Made by a program: the position numbers and the translations under genes. A stretch of DNA of 64,000 nucleotides. Origin: Verrucomicrobium sp. (GTDB lineage Bacteria > Verrucomicrobiota > Verrucomicrobiia > Methylacidiphilales > GAS474). Below are positions 23,813-32,671 of the stretch, piece after piece. Numbering within the stretch: the first letter of the stretch is position 1; each line of letters opens with the position of its first letter. The stretch lies in contig JAPWJX010000003.1 of NCBI GenBank assembly GCA_028283855.1, forward strand, positions 558,001-622,000, given 5' to 3'. The notes beneath the pieces were generated by a model. The model saw only the letters and a program-made list of their open reading frames with translations. It did no database searches and was not told the DNA's origin.

Positions 23813-25003
23813 CTATTCCGCCGCCTCGCGAAAGATGGCGAGGGCCACGGAGTAGCCGTGGACGTAGCTGCGGCCGCCGACGGGGCCGATCTCGCCGTTG
23901 GCGAAGAAGCCCGCCACGGGCATGCCGGGGAAGTGCTCGTCGAGGGCGTGGGCGTCGTGGTCGACGTCGCCGAAGAGGCCGGTGCCGCGCCCGTTGCAGG
24001 TGCAGAGGAGGGCGGCGAATGGGACGGGCCCGTTGGCCATTTCCGTCTGCAGTTCTTCCAGGCGGTAGTGGAGGTCGGCGGAGGCCGCCTCGGCGTCCCG
24101 CAGCTGGTATTGGAGGGTCTGGCCGACGCGCGGCTTGGCCGCGATGGCGACGGCGCCGGTGTTCGGGTCGGCGCCCAGGATGCTGCGGACGAGGAAGTCG
24201 CCGCGCTTGAATTCCTCGACGTATTCGCTCATGGCCAGCCCGGCGAAGAGGTGGCCCCGCGCGCGTTCCTTTTCCGACTCCGTCAGGGCCTGGAAGGCGC
24301 CGTCGAGGATCTGGTAGGCGGGCTGGGAGCCGAGGGTGTAGAGGACGTTCTGGTCGACGCTGGTGATGGTGTAGGGCTCGCCGATCGGCTTGCAGCCTTG
24401 GGAGACGAGGGTCTTTACCTCCACGGGGCCGTCCAGGGAGACGGCGACGCCGCCTTCCACGGTGTCCCCGTCCAGGAAGACCCAGGCTTCTTCCGCCGCG
24501 GTCGAGTTGCTGGCCAGGCCGCCCACGGTGGGGATGCCCGGATAGGCCTCGTTCCAGCGGGCCATCCAGCGCTCGATGTGGACGGAGAAGGGGTCGATGA
24601 AGGTGAGCCAGGCCTTGGTCTGGCCGGGCTTCACGCCGGTGGCGCGGTGCCAGGAGCTGGCGTTGGCCTCGGCGTCGTCGCAGCGGGCGGGGGAGAGGAT
24701 GGAGGCCTTGGCGGTGACGCCGGGCATGGAGAGGAGCAGGATGGAGAAGCCGGGCTTTTCCTCGCTCTCCTTGTCGATGCCGATCAGTCCCTGGCCGGAC
24801 GCGCCGACGAGGAGCGGGATGTGGGCGTGGAGCCGGAGCAGCTCCAGGAAGTCGGACTTGAAGGAGAGATAGTCGGGCGTCGCGAAGACGATGCCCAAGG
24901 TGGGATTGGTCCCCAGTTTTTCGAGCGCTTCATGCGCGGCGGTCCGAACGGCGGTCTCGTCGTAAGGGCCGGCGTAAAGATGGGAGGAGGCTCGCATCGG
25001 CAT
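23813..25003 (-). CDS. FIST N/C domain sensory protein
   Basis: The 396-residue protein has the FIST layout. The N-terminal part includes LVGASGQGLIG and the PTVGGLASN motif near residue 175. The C-terminal part includes ARGHLFAGLAMSE, CTCNGRGTGLFG and MPVAGFFANGEIGPVGG. FIST domains are thought to bind small ligands such as amino acids, usually upstream of signalling domains, but here the protein is FIST only. The neighbouring NUDIX gene begins immediately after. No signal peptide is present, so it is probably cytoplasmic. Confidence 0.85.
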   Translation of the reverse strand: MPMRASSHLYAGPYDETAVRTAAHEALEKLGTNPTLGIVFATPDYLSFKSDFLELLRLHAHIPLLVGASGQGLIGIDKESEEKPGFSILLLSMPGVTAKASILSPARCDDAEANASSWHRATGVKPGQTKAWLTFIDPFSVHIERWMARWNEAYPGIPTVGGLASNSTAAEEAWVFLDGDTVEGGVAVSLDGPVEVKTLVSQGCKPIGEPYTITSVDQNVLYTLGSQPAYQILDGAFQALTESEKERARGHLFAGLAMSEYVEEFKRGDFLVRSILGADPNTGAVAIAAKPRVGQTLQYQLRDAEAASADLHYRLEELQTEMANGPVPFAALLCTCNGRGTGLFGDVDHDAHALDEHFPGMPVAGFFANGEIGPVGGRSYVHGYSVALAIFREAAE

Positions 25004-25086
25004 ACCTAAATTTGGGGGAGGAAGGCCGGGTTGTCAATGGGTCCTCCTGCGGCTTTTCTCTCTCCGGGAGAGGGGGTTAGGTAAAC

Positions 25087-26127
25087 CTACGGAGGGCCGG
25101 AAACGGCGGAGAATTCCCCGCCCCACAGTTCCCCGGCCAGGCGGAAGCTCTCCGGCAGCAGGCGGTAGCCGATGTGGCCTTGGGGGAACTCGTAGAAATG
25201 GGAGCCGCGCCATTTTTCGTGCAGGGCGCGGATGACGCCCGGCGGGGCGACGCGGTCGTATTGCCCGGCCAGGAGGAGGACCCGCTCCGGCGGGAGCGCG
25301 GGCGCGCCGGCGTGGAGGGGGGAGCAGAGGCGCATGTGGGGCGCGGTCATCTCCGGGGTCACGCCGCGGCGGCGCAGCCAGCGGCGCAGGACGGCGCAGG
25401 CGGGGGAGTGCCAGACGGCCGCGTCGATGTCCAGGATCGGCTCGATGAGGGCCAGGTGGCTTTCGGCCAACAGCGGCTCGACGCAGCCCAGGAGGCCCAG
25501 GACCCAGGCTCCGTAGCTGGTGCCCCATCCGGCGAAGCGCGTGCCTCCCTGCGCCGCCAGCCAGCGCAGGAGCATCCGCAGTTCGACGACGGCCTGGCGG
25601 GCCCCTTCCACGGTGCGGAGGAGGTCGGCGGTGACGCAGAGCTCGCCGGAGAAGGTGCCGCGCGGCCGCCGCGCGTAGTGGTAGGGCAGGTGGACGAAGA
25701 CGACGTTCCAGCCCGCCTTGTTCCAGCGGGCGGCCCAGTAGCGGTAGCCCGCGTCGCTCACCGACATGAGGCCGTGGGTGAGCAGGAGGGTGGGCGCGCT
25801 CCACCCGGCGGGCCCGGCGTAGAGGTCGTAGACGGCGTGGCCGTTGGCGGGGTGGGCGCCGGGCAGCGGGCTGGGAAAGCGCAGGCGGCCGCGCTGGCCG
25901 GGGGCGGGCGGCTGGAAGTCGAGCGCGGCCAGCGCGGCCTCCGCCGCTGTCTCTTGCGGGACGGCCAGGTATTCCTCCATGGTGGCCTGCCGCCAGCCGC
26001 CGACGTAAGCGTCGAGCCGCGCGGCGAAATCGCGCGCGGGCCGCTGCCGGGCATGGAGCAGGTTGATCGCGCCGAAGCCGACTTCGTCGACGACCCGTGC
26101 GGCGGCGCGGTGGAGGTGGCGGAACAT
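25087..26127 (-). CDS. Alpha/beta hydrolase
   Basis: The 346-residue protein has an alpha/beta hydrolase core: TLLLTHGLMSVSDAG (oxyanion strand and HG), a nucleophile elbow-like GWGTSYGAWVLGLLG near residue 210, the acid region LLLAGQYDRVAPP near 290 and a C-terminal His in FPQGHIGYRL. The elbow reads GTSYG (GxSxG), so it is probably active. It faces away from the CrtI-like gene across 81 bases. The closeness to carotenoid genes hints at ester hydrolysis or acyl transfer on carotenoids, but this is a guess from position. Confidence 0.75.
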   Translation of the reverse strand: MFRHLHRAAARVVDEVGFGAINLLHARQRPARDFAARLDAYVGGWRQATMEEYLAVPQETAAEAALAALDFQPPAPGQRGRLRFPSPLPGAHPANGHAVYDLYAGPAGWSAPTLLLTHGLMSVSDAGYRYWAARWNKAGWNVVFVHLPYHYARRPRGTFSGELCVTADLLRTVEGARQAVVELRMLLRWLAAQGGTRFAGWGTSYGAWVLGLLGCVEPLLAESHLALIEPILDIDAAVWHSPACAVLRRWLRRRGVTPEMTAPHMRLCSPLHAGAPALPPERVLLLAGQYDRVAPPGVIRALHEKWRGSHFYEFPQGHIGYRLLPESFRLAGELWGGEFSAVSGPP

Positions 26128-26208
26128 GGGGCCTCCACTTTTAGGCTCCGCCGCGCGCGCGCGAAAGCCCTTTCGCGGCGGCGCGCTTCGGTCTATCACC
26201 TCGTACCG

Positions 26209-27651
26209 ATGAGCAAGAACGTCGTCGTGGCCGGAGCGGGCCTGGGCGGGATCGCCGCGGCGCTGCGCCTGGCCTGCGCGCGCCACGCCGTCCAGGTGTG
26301 GGAGCCGGGCGCCGTGCCGGGAGGCAAGCTGCGGGAGCGCCGGGAGCACGGCTACCGCTGGGATCTGGGCCCCTCTCTTCTGACGATGCCGCACGTGCTG
26401 GAGGAACTGTTCGCCGCCGCCGGGGAGCGGTTGGAGGACCACCTTGCCTTGGAGCGGCTGCCTGGCGCCTGCCGCTATTTCTGGCGGGACGGCACGGTGA
26501 TCGACGAGGATGAGCGCTTTTGGGCGCGGCCCGAAGTGGCCCGCTACCTGCGCCGCGCCAAAGGGATCTACGACCTTTCCGGCGAGGCGTATTTGAGCCG
26601 CCCGCCCGCGCAATTCGCCCGCGCCCTCGCCTCCCCGCGCGGGCTGCCCCGCCTGCGCCATCTGCCGAAGGTGGCGGCCCGGCGGACCCTGGCGGAGCTG
26701 TCCCGCAAAAGCTTCCGGGACATCCACCTGCGCCAGCTTTTCGACCGCTTCGCCACCTATAACGGGTCCTCCCCCTACCGGACGCCCGCGACTTTCTCGA
26801 TCATTCCCTACGTGGAGGCTCGCTTCGGCGCGTGGTATGTCCGGGGCGGCATGGCGGAGATCGCCCGGGCTCTGGCCCGGCTGGCGGAGGCGCGCGGCGT
26901 TCGCTTTTGCCACGGCGTGGCGGCGGCGCGGTGGGGGCGCGGCGTCCTGACCGGATCGGACGGGAGGACGGCGCGGCCCGACGTGCTGGTCTGCAACCAG
27001 GATGTCCTGGCCGCCGCGCAGACGTGGCTGGACGGCCACTTTTCCGCGCGGGAGATGGCCGCGCTGCGGCGGCCGGAGCTTTCCAGCTCCGCCTTCGTCC
27101 TCACCTTCGGCCTGCCCCGGCGCTACTCCCAGCTGCGCCACCACAACCTCTTTTTCTCCGACGACTACCGGGCGGAGTTCGACGACCTCTTCATCCGCCG
27201 CCGCCTGCCGGAGGACCCCTCGCTCTACGTCGCCCTCACCGCGCGGACCGACCCGGGCGACGCGCCGGAGGGGTGCGACAATTACTTCGTCCTGGCCAAC
27301 GCGCCCGCGCTGCCGCCCGGCTCCCTTTCCCCGGAGGATGCGGCGGCCTACGCCGACCGCATCCTGGCGCGGCTCGAGTCGAGCGGCCTGCCCGCCCTGC
27401 GCCGGATGGCCGTGGGGCTGAAGATCCAGGCGCCGGAGGACTTCGCCGCGCGGGACGGCAGCCTCCACGGGGCGCTCTACGGCTGGGCCTCCCATTCCCT
27501 GCGCGCGGCGCTGCTGCGTCCGCCGCTTTGGAGCGCGCGGCGGCCTGGGCTCTACTTCGTCGGCGGGACGACCCACCCGGGCGGCGGCATCCCGCTGGTC
27601 CTGCGCGGGGCGGGAATGGTCGCGGCACGGATCGCGGAGGAAAAGCGATGA
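26209..27651 (+). CDS. CrtI-family carotenoid desaturase/oxidase
   Basis: The 480-residue flavoprotein starts with the FAD-binding VVVAGAGLGGIAAALRLACA and has the family landmarks GGKLRERREHGYRWDLGPSL near 34-53, ATYNGSSPYRTPA near 185 and the C-terminal FVGGTTHPGGGIPLVLRGAG. CrtI-type enzymes desaturate or otherwise oxidise C30 or C40 carotenes at the membrane. The exact step (phytoene desaturase, CrtD-like or oxygenase) cannot be assigned by eye. A CruF-like gene overlaps its end by ATGA, which favours a C40 or longer acyclic carotenoid route with hydrated ends. Confidence 0.88.
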   Translation: MSKNVVVAGAGLGGIAAALRLACARHAVQVWEPGAVPGGKLRERREHGYRWDLGPSLLTMPHVLEELFAAAGERLEDHLALERLPGACRYFWRDGTVIDEDERFWARPEVARYLRRAKGIYDLSGEAYLSRPPAQFARALASPRGLPRLRHLPKVAARRTLAELSRKSFRDIHLRQLFDRFATYNGSSPYRTPATFSIIPYVEARFGAWYVRGGMAEIARALARLAEARGVRFCHGVAAARWGRGVLTGSDGRTARPDVLVCNQDVLAAAQTWLDGHFSAREMAALRRPELSSSAFVLTFGLPRRYSQLRHHNLFFSDDYRAEFDDLFIRRRLPEDPSLYVALTARTDPGDAPEGCDNYFVLANAPALPPGSLSPEDAAAYADRILARLESSGLPALRRMAVGLKIQAPEDFAARDGSLHGALYGWASHSLRAALLRPPLWSARRPGLYFVGGTTHPGGGIPLVLRGAGMVAARIAEEKR

Positions 27652-28289
27652 CGAGGGCGCGGGTCGAGCGGGCGGTTTTCGGCCTTTACGCGGTTTGGAT
27701 GGCGGTCGGCCTGGCGCTGACCTGGCGGCGCGCGGCGGTCGGGCCGTGGGGGGACGTCGTCCTCATGGCGTTGGCGGCGGCGGTCGTCCACCTGGCTTTG
27801 GAGGCGCGCTGGGGCGCGGGCCCCGCGCGGCGGTGGCTGGCGCTGGTGCTGGCCGCCAGCGCGGCGGTGGAGATCCTCGGCGTGCGGACGGGGTTTCCCT
27901 TTGGCGCTTACGCGTATACCGGCGCGTTCGGGTTCCGGCTGGGGCCGCTGCCGGCGGCCATTCCTCTGGCCTGGTATGCGGTGCTCGGCGGCTGGCTGGC
28001 GGCGGTCGCGCCCGCGCCCCGGCTTTCCCGCGCGCTCCTGGCGGGCGGCTGGGCGGCGGTTTTCGACGCGCTCCTGGAGCCGTTCGCCGTCCAGGTGAAA
28101 GGCTACTGGATTTGGCAAACGCCGGACGGCCAGCCGCCGGCGCAAAACTTCATCGCCTGGGCCGCCGTCGGCTTTCTCCTGGCCCTGGCCGCGCCGCGCG
28201 ACGCGGGCCGCGCCTCCCGGCGTCCCGCCGCGGTGCTGGGGTCGATGCTTGTCCTCTTCGAGCTGGCCCGCTTTCGCTACGGGATTTGA
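27648..28289 (+). CDS. CruF-like carotenoid biosynthesis membrane protein (DUF422)
   Basis: The 213-residue protein has about six membrane helices and the DUF422 pattern: EILGVRTGFPFGAYAYTGAF near residue 78, IPLAWYAV near 105, DALLEPFAVQVKGYWIW near 140 and NFIAWAAVGF. CruF-type proteins hydrate the terminal double bond of acyclic carotenoids. It is coupled to the CrtI-like gene by ATGA and overlaps the convergent glycosyltransferase by 13 bases. Hydroxylated carotenoid ends are often glycosylated, which would fit the neighbouring glycosyltransferase. Confidence 0.8.
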   Translation: MTRARVERAVFGLYAVWMAVGLALTWRRAAVGPWGDVVLMALAAAVVHLALEARWGAGPARRWLALVLAASAAVEILGVRTGFPFGAYAYTGAFGFRLGPLPAAIPLAWYAVLGGWLAAVAPAPRLSRALLAGGWAAVFDALLEPFAVQVKGYWIWQTPDGQPPAQNFIAWAAVGFLLALAAPRDAGRASRRPAAVLGSMLVLFELARFRYGI

Positions 28290-29528
28290 CGCTCGATCTG
28301 CCGCCAGCGGGCTTCCCAGGTGTGGCGTTCCAAAAAGGCGCGCCGGGCGGCGGCGCCGGTTTCCCGCAGGAGCTCCGGCGGCCCGCCGAGGAGCGCGGCG
28401 GCGCGTTCCGCCAGGGCCGCCTCGTCCGGCGCGTAGAATATTTCTTTCTCCGGGGCGAAGAGCGCCGGGTAGCCGGGCCGCGCGTCGGAGAGGAGGGGCG
28501 TGCCCGCGGCGGCGGTCTCGAACATCCGCCAGGGCGCGCCCGACTCGATGCTCTGCGGGTCGGTCCATTGGACGTGGAAGGCGCCGCTGCGGAAGAGGCC
28601 GGGCCAGGCGGCGGCGGGGATCTCCGTCGTGTCGTGGAAGGCGAGGGCCGCCCCTGGCGGGAGCGCGGCGCGCAGCTCCGCCTCCCCGGCGAAGGATTCC
28701 CGCCGGTGGCCGGAAAGGACGGCGACGGGGACCCGCGCGGCCAGGGCGCGCAGGCCGCGCAGGCGGGCGGTCCGCTTGCCCAGGCGCCACAGGTGGCTCA
28801 CGGCCAGCCAGAGGCCGCGCGGGTCCTCCCGCAGCTTGTCGACGAGGAGCCGGTCCTTGGCGCTTAAAGGAGGGAAGGATTTCCTCCGCCAGATCGTAGG
28901 GGCGGAGCGGCCAGGGGGCCGTCTCCAGCGCCTCGGCGGCGGCGGCCAGCCAGCGGCGGGCGGGGGGAGAAAACGCGGCGGTTTCCGCTTCCAGGGAGGC
29001 GGCGGAGGGAATGGTGCCGAGCATCACGGCGTGGCGGGAAAGCTCGGGGAAGGCGGGAGCGGCTTCCGGCGCGCCGCGGAAGGTTTCCGGGTCGGCGGCC
29101 AGGTCGACGGGCCGCGCGGGCGCTCCGGTGTGGGCGGCCCAGGCTTCCCGCCAGTGGCCGTCGTGAACGAAGGCGGCGACGCGCCGCTCCGCCTGCCAGC
29201 GCCGCCAGACGGCGGGCCGCTCCATGGTCAGCGGGCTGCGGACGAAGTCGTCGAACCAGAAGGAGAGCTTCGGCAGGGGGGCCAGGAGGGGGTCGTCGAA
29301 GAGGGGCTCCCATTCCAGGGGGGCGTCCATGAGGAAGGCCAGGGCGTCCGGACGCAGGGCGCGGAGCCGCCCGGCCAGCGCGGGGACGGGCTCCGGCGCG
29401 CCGTCCGGGCGGCGGAGGAATTCGACGCGGGTGTCCCATCCGCAGGCGGCGGCGCCGCCGCGCAGGCCGCGGGTGAGGAGGGATTCGGCGCCGTGCCGCG
29501 ATTCGAGGAAGACGATCCGGCGGGCCAT
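28277..29528 (-). CDS. CgeB-type glycosyltransferase, frameshifted
   Basis: Two frames together give one protein of about 416 residues. The N-terminal part (29528 to about 28868; MARRIVFLESRHGAESLL, LSFWFDDFVRSPL) resembles the DUF3880/CgeB N domain. The C-terminal part, in another frame (HVQWTDPQSIESGAPWRMFE, AAAGTPLLSDARPGYPALFA), is the nucleotide-sugar-binding half. The frame moves by one extra base near 28865-28871 (AAAGGAGGG on the plus strand). Deleting one base restores DLAEEILPSLSAKDRLL. It may be a sequencing error or a real lesion. Acceptor is unknown; the neighbouring carotenoid genes make a carotenoid glycoside conceivable. Confidence 0.7.
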
Positions 29529-29543
29529 CGGGAGCGCCCTGGG

Positions 29544-30242
29544 CTAGGCGCGGCTCTTCAAGCCGCCGCGGCGGAGGCGGAAGACGTTGTTGAAGGTCTT
29601 CTTGAAGGCGTCACGGGGGGAAATGTAGCGCTTTTCCAGGGTTGAGTTGCCCTGGATGGCCCGGAGCACGCCGGCGACGGAGAATTCGTCGGCGTCCAGG
29701 ATGGTGTGGGCGATGCCGATGGGGTCGCAGTGGTGCGCGTCGCTGGCGGCGATCATCGGCAGCCCGCGCCGGACGGCGTAGGCGTGGGCCTGGTTGTTGC
29801 AGCGGCGGAAGGTGGTGGCGGCGTTGAAGGTTTCGATGGCGTCGACGGGCAGGGTGTCGAGGACCGCCTCCCGGATGCCGGCGCGGAAGTAGTCGTAGGG
29901 ATGGGCGGGGACGGCCAGGCCGCCCGCCTGGTGGACCAGGTCGACCGCCTCGCGGGCGGGGATCCCCTTCAGGTCGGGCATGCGGACGCCCAGGGCCAGG
30001 AGGTGCCCCTCCGCGGTGGTGATTTCCTGGCCGGGGACAATGAGGAATCCGTCGACGGGCAGGCCGTCGGCGCGCAGGAGGCCGCGGCTCTCAAAGTAGT
30101 CGACGCAGGCGCAGGTGTTGTGGTCGGTGATCGCAAATCCGTGCAGGCCGCGCTTCTTCGCGGCGGCCACCATCTCTTCCGGCTCGGCGATGCCGTCGGC
30201 GGAGAACTTCGAGTGGACGTGCAGGTCGATGTTCAGCTTCAT
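29544..30242 (-). CDS. PHP-domain metal-dependent phosphoesterase
   Basis: The 232-residue protein has the four PHP motifs: DLHVHSKFSADG at the start, ITDHNTC near 40, PAHPYDYFR near 110 and ASDAHH near 165. PHP enzymes hydrolyse phosphoesters with a metal cluster; this size fits the stand-alone TrpH-like/histidinol-phosphatase-like group. The ATG at 30242 places LNIDLHVHS at the N terminus. A longer open frame upstream runs through the divergent promoter of the methyltransferase gene and is not used. Confidence 0.88.
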   Translation of the reverse strand: MKLNIDLHVHSKFSADGIAEPEEMVAAAKKRGLHGFAITDHNTCACVDYFESRGLLRADGLPVDGFLIVPGQEITTAEGHLLALGVRMPDLKGIPAREAVDLVHQAGGLAVPAHPYDYFRAGIREAVLDTLPVDAIETFNAATTFRRCNNQAHAYAVRRGLPMIAASDAHHCDPIGIAHTILDADEFSVAGVLRAIQGNSTLEKRYISPRDAFKKTFNNVFRLRRGGLKSRA

Positions 30243-30279
30243 GAATGCGGAGCGGTACGATACGCTCCCCCCAATATAC

Positions 30280-30975
30280 ATGAAAAGCGAATCCGGCACA
30301 CCCGTCGCGCGGGAGGTCCAGGGCATGTTCGGGCGCGTCGCGCCCCGCTACGACTTTCTCAACGCCCTCCTTTCCGGCGGCCTGGACCGGGGCTGGCGGC
30401 GCGCCTTGGTCCGCCAGGTGGCGGCCCAGAGGCCGGAGGGGCTCCTGGACCTGGCGACCGGCAGCGGGGAGGTCCTGGCCGCCCTGCGGCGGGGAAGGGC
30501 GTTCACCGGACTGGGGGTGGGGGCCGATTTTTGCGCGCCGATGCTCGACCAGGCGCGCCGCAAGGGCGTCGGCCCCCTGGCGCAGGCGGACGGGCTTCGC
30601 CTCCCCTTTGCCGACGGGTCTTTTCAGGCCGTGACGATCGCCTTCGGCCTGCGGAATCTGGAGGACCGGCCCCGGGCGCTGCGGGAGATTGCCCGCGTGC
30701 TGGCGCCGGGCGGCGTGCTTTACGTGCTGGAATTTTCCCACCCGTGGGCGGCGCTGGCCCCGGCCTATTTCTTTTACCTGCGCCGGATTCTGCCCGGCCT
30801 GGCCGCGCGCGTGGGAGCGCCGCGGGAGGCGTATGAATACCTGGGGGACTCGATCGCGGCCTTCCCGGGGCAGCGGGCCCTGGCCGCCCTCCTGCGGGAA
30901 AGCGGCTACGCCGCGGTCAGTTGGCGGAATCTGGCAGGGGGGATTGTGGCCCTCCACGCGGCGCGGAAGGGGTAA
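30280..30975 (+). CDS. ubiE: UbiE/MenG-type quinone methyltransferase
   Basis: The 231-residue SAM-dependent enzyme begins near VQGMFGRVAPRYDFLNALLS, the UbiE/MenG signature, followed by motif I LLDLATGSGEVL near 56-67 and ADGLRLPFADGSFQAVTIAF near 103. FGLRNLEDRPRALREIARVL and the GEYLxxSI-like YLGDSIAAFP are also typical. It methylates demethylmenaquinone or the ubiquinone precursor; no other quinone genes are nearby to choose between them. It starts in a 37-base divergent region shared with the PHP gene and overlaps the convergent gene at 30917 by 59 bases. Confidence 0.88.
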   Translation: MKSESGTPVAREVQGMFGRVAPRYDFLNALLSGGLDRGWRRALVRQVAAQRPEGLLDLATGSGEVLAALRRGRAFTGLGVGADFCAPMLDQARRKGVGPLAQADGLRLPFADGSFQAVTIAFGLRNLEDRPRALREIARVLAPGGVLYVLEFSHPWAALAPAYFFYLRRILPGLAARVGAPREAYEYLGDSIAAFPGQRALAALLRESGYAAVSWRNLAGGIVALHAARKG

Positions 30976-31843
30976 GGGACGGGGAGAGGGGCTCGAAGGT
31001 CGGCTGGGCCGACTTCACCCGGCCCTGCACTTCGGAAAGGCGCTCGCGGCGGGTCCCCTCCGTCTGCAGCCGCCCTCCGGCGACGAGGACGGAGCCGTCG
31101 GCCGCCGCCTGGAGGCGGGGCGGGTTTTCCGGCAGGGAATCGTAGAGTTTCTGGGAGAGGGGCGCCCCGTCCTGGCCCGCGCGGACGTAGCGGTAGACGG
31201 CGTTGCCGGTGAGGAAGAGGACGTGGAGCCGGCCTTCGGCGTCGAAGGCGGTCTGGGGCTTGCCCAGGTCGACGATTTCCCCCAGCCGCGCGGTGGAATA
31301 GACGAGGTTCTGGGCGGGCTCCTCCGCGCGGAGGTAGAGGAAGGTGCCCTGCATCGTCGGCGCGAAGCGCAGGAGGGAGAAGATGCGGGGGGAGCCGTCG
31401 ACGGTCCGCGTCTCCGACCAAATGCGCCGCCCGGCGGAAAGGGTCACTTCGATGGGGGCGGAGAGGTATTCCCGGCCCCCCACGTCGACGACGGCGCGCA
31501 CCTTGTAGGAGCCGGTTTCCCGCATGGCGTAAAGGGGCGTCAGGTCGACGTCCAGGGAGACGCTGCCGCCTTCCGGCAGCTTCAGCTCCCGGCCGGGGAT
31601 GTGGCGGTCGGCGGAAACGACGGAGCGGTCCGCCCGCGTGACCAGGAAGGAGAGCCACGGGTGCTCCCCGGCGTCCTGGAAGACCAGGTCGAACCCGGCG
31701 TCGTTCTGCAGGGTGAGGTGGAGGGGGACCGGCTCGTAGAGGAGGTAGCTGCTCCGCTCGGCGGTCAGGCCCAGGCGGAGCTGGGCGTGGGCGGAGAGGG
31801 CGCAGGCGGCCAGGAGGGCCAGGGAGAGCAGGAGGCGCTTCAC
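30917..31843 (-). CDS. Secreted protein of unknown function
   Basis: The 308-residue protein begins with a clear signal peptide (MKRLLLSLALLAACALSAHA, probable cut before QLRLGL). The mature part starts like a beta-sandwich (LTAERSSYLLYEPVPLHLTL), a pattern seen in bacterial proteins that discuss vertebrate-like Ig folds, and continues with propeller-like pieces (YLRAEEPAQNLVYSTARLGE). The Pro/Ser-rich tail of about 30 residues overlaps the end of ubiE. Location is probably periplasmic or outer membrane. No enzyme motif was seen. Confidence 0.65.
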   Translation of the reverse strand: MKRLLLSLALLAACALSAHAQLRLGLTAERSSYLLYEPVPLHLTLQNDAGFDLVFQDAGEHPWLSFLVTRADRSVVSADRHIPGRELKLPEGGSVSLDVDLTPLYAMRETGSYKVRAVVDVGGREYLSAPIEVTLSAGRRIWSETRTVDGSPRIFSLLRFAPTMQGTFLYLRAEEPAQNLVYSTARLGEIVDLGKPQTAFDAEGRLHVLFLTGNAVYRYVRAGQDGAPLSQKLYDSLPENPPRLQAAADGSVLVAGGRLQTEGTRRERLSEVQGRVKSAQPTFEPLSPSLTPSAPRGGPQSPLPDSAN

Positions 31844-31886
31844 GCAGGCGGAAGGGTAAACGGCCCGCCGCCTGCGGCAAACCTAT

Positions 31887-32480
31887 TTAACCTGTGATGG
31901 AAGCGCAGAAGGCTTCTTCGCGCAGCGCGTCGTGGGCCTTTCTTCCCTCCGCCGCCGCCTGCTGGGCGGGGCGCTGGAAGGCGGGCGGCAGCTGGCCGGC
32001 GAGCCAGGCGGCCACGTCGGGCTTGGCCAGGGAGAATTGGCGGAAGTCGAGGCCCCGTTGAGAGCGGGGCTGGGCGGCGGCTTCCTCGATGGCGGCGACG
32101 GCCTGGACCGTGTCGGCGCGGGCGTGGGGATTGGCTTCCTTGTCGGCCAGCACCAGGAGGACGTCGGCGATGGCCTGGCGGCGGGGCTCGCCGGGGGAGA
32201 CGCGCAGCGCGGCGCGCATGGCGATGGAGGGGTCGTCGGCCAGGCTGCGGCCCAGGGCGGCGCCGGCCAGGGCGGCGTCCCGGTCCCGGCCGGTGAAAAG
32301 CTGCGCGTAGTCGACGGCCAGCGGGGTCTTGGCGCCCCATTCGCTGAAGACGTCGATCAGGCCGGTGTGGCGGAGAGTCTCGACGGGGAATTCCGCCAGG
32401 AGGTCGGCGGCGGCGTGGTAATCCTGGTGGCGGATCGCGTCGGCGATGCGCTCTTTTTTCTGGGTAAGGGTCGTGATCAT
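31887..32480 (-). CDS. Helical-repeat protein of unknown function
   Basis: The 197-residue protein is almost entirely alpha-helical by composition (KKERIADAIRHQDYHAAADL, AALAGAALGRSLADDPSIAM), suggestive of HEAT/TPR-like packing. No signal peptide is present. Its ATG follows the stop codon of the 43-residue frame upstream with no gap, so the two are read from one message, or were once one gene. It is the second gene of a unit that starts behind the shared AATAGCCGAATT element at 32634-32649. Confidence 0.6.
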   Translation of the reverse strand: MITTLTQKKERIADAIRHQDYHAAADLLAEFPVETLRHTGLIDVFSEWGAKTPLAVDYAQLFTGRDRDAALAGAALGRSLADDPSIAMRAALRVSPGEPRRQAIADVLLVLADKEANPHARADTVQAVAAIEEAAAQPRSQRGLDFRQFSLAKPDVAAWLAGQLPPAFQRPAQQAAAEGRKAHDALREEAFCASITG

Positions 32481-32612
32481 TTAGCGGCGGGGAGACTTCA
32501 GGCAATCGGCGACGATGGCCAGCGCGCGTTCGCGCATCTTCCCGCGCGGGAGCTGGAGGGCCAGCGTCACGGCGGCTTGCGGATCTTCTTTGGCGAGCTT
32601 GTTGAAGTTCAT
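32481..32612 (-). CDS. 43-residue helical peptide ahead of the helical-repeat gene
   Basis: The peptide MNFNKLAKEDPQAAVTLALQ continues LPRGKMRERALAIVADCL. The DPQAAVxLALQLPRGKxRERAL pattern resembles single units of helical repeats common in Verrucomicrobiota-type secreted proteins. It directly abuts the next gene (TAA then ATG). It may be a real small protein, or the first repeat of a longer ancestral gene split by a stop. A longer frame starting at 32666 runs through the shared upstream element and is not preferred. Confidence 0.5.
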   Translation of the reverse strand: MNFNKLAKEDPQAAVTLALQLPRGKMRERALAIVADCLKSPRR

Positions 32613-32633
32613 CGGGGTTTTAGTCGTTGTATC

Positions 32634-32649
32634 TACCAATTCGGCTATT
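32634..32649 (-). promoter_or_regulatory. Shared upstream element (minus strand)
   Basis: Read on the minus strand this is AATAGCCGAATTGGTA, matching the elements ahead of both ankyrin arrays (4307, 34788) and the unknown gene at 40640. It lies in the 59-base gap after the DciA-like gene and 21 bases before the 43-residue frame, so it probably starts a separate transcription unit. Confidence 0.45.
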
Positions 32650-32671
32650 CCCCGGTGCCGCGCCAAAAATT

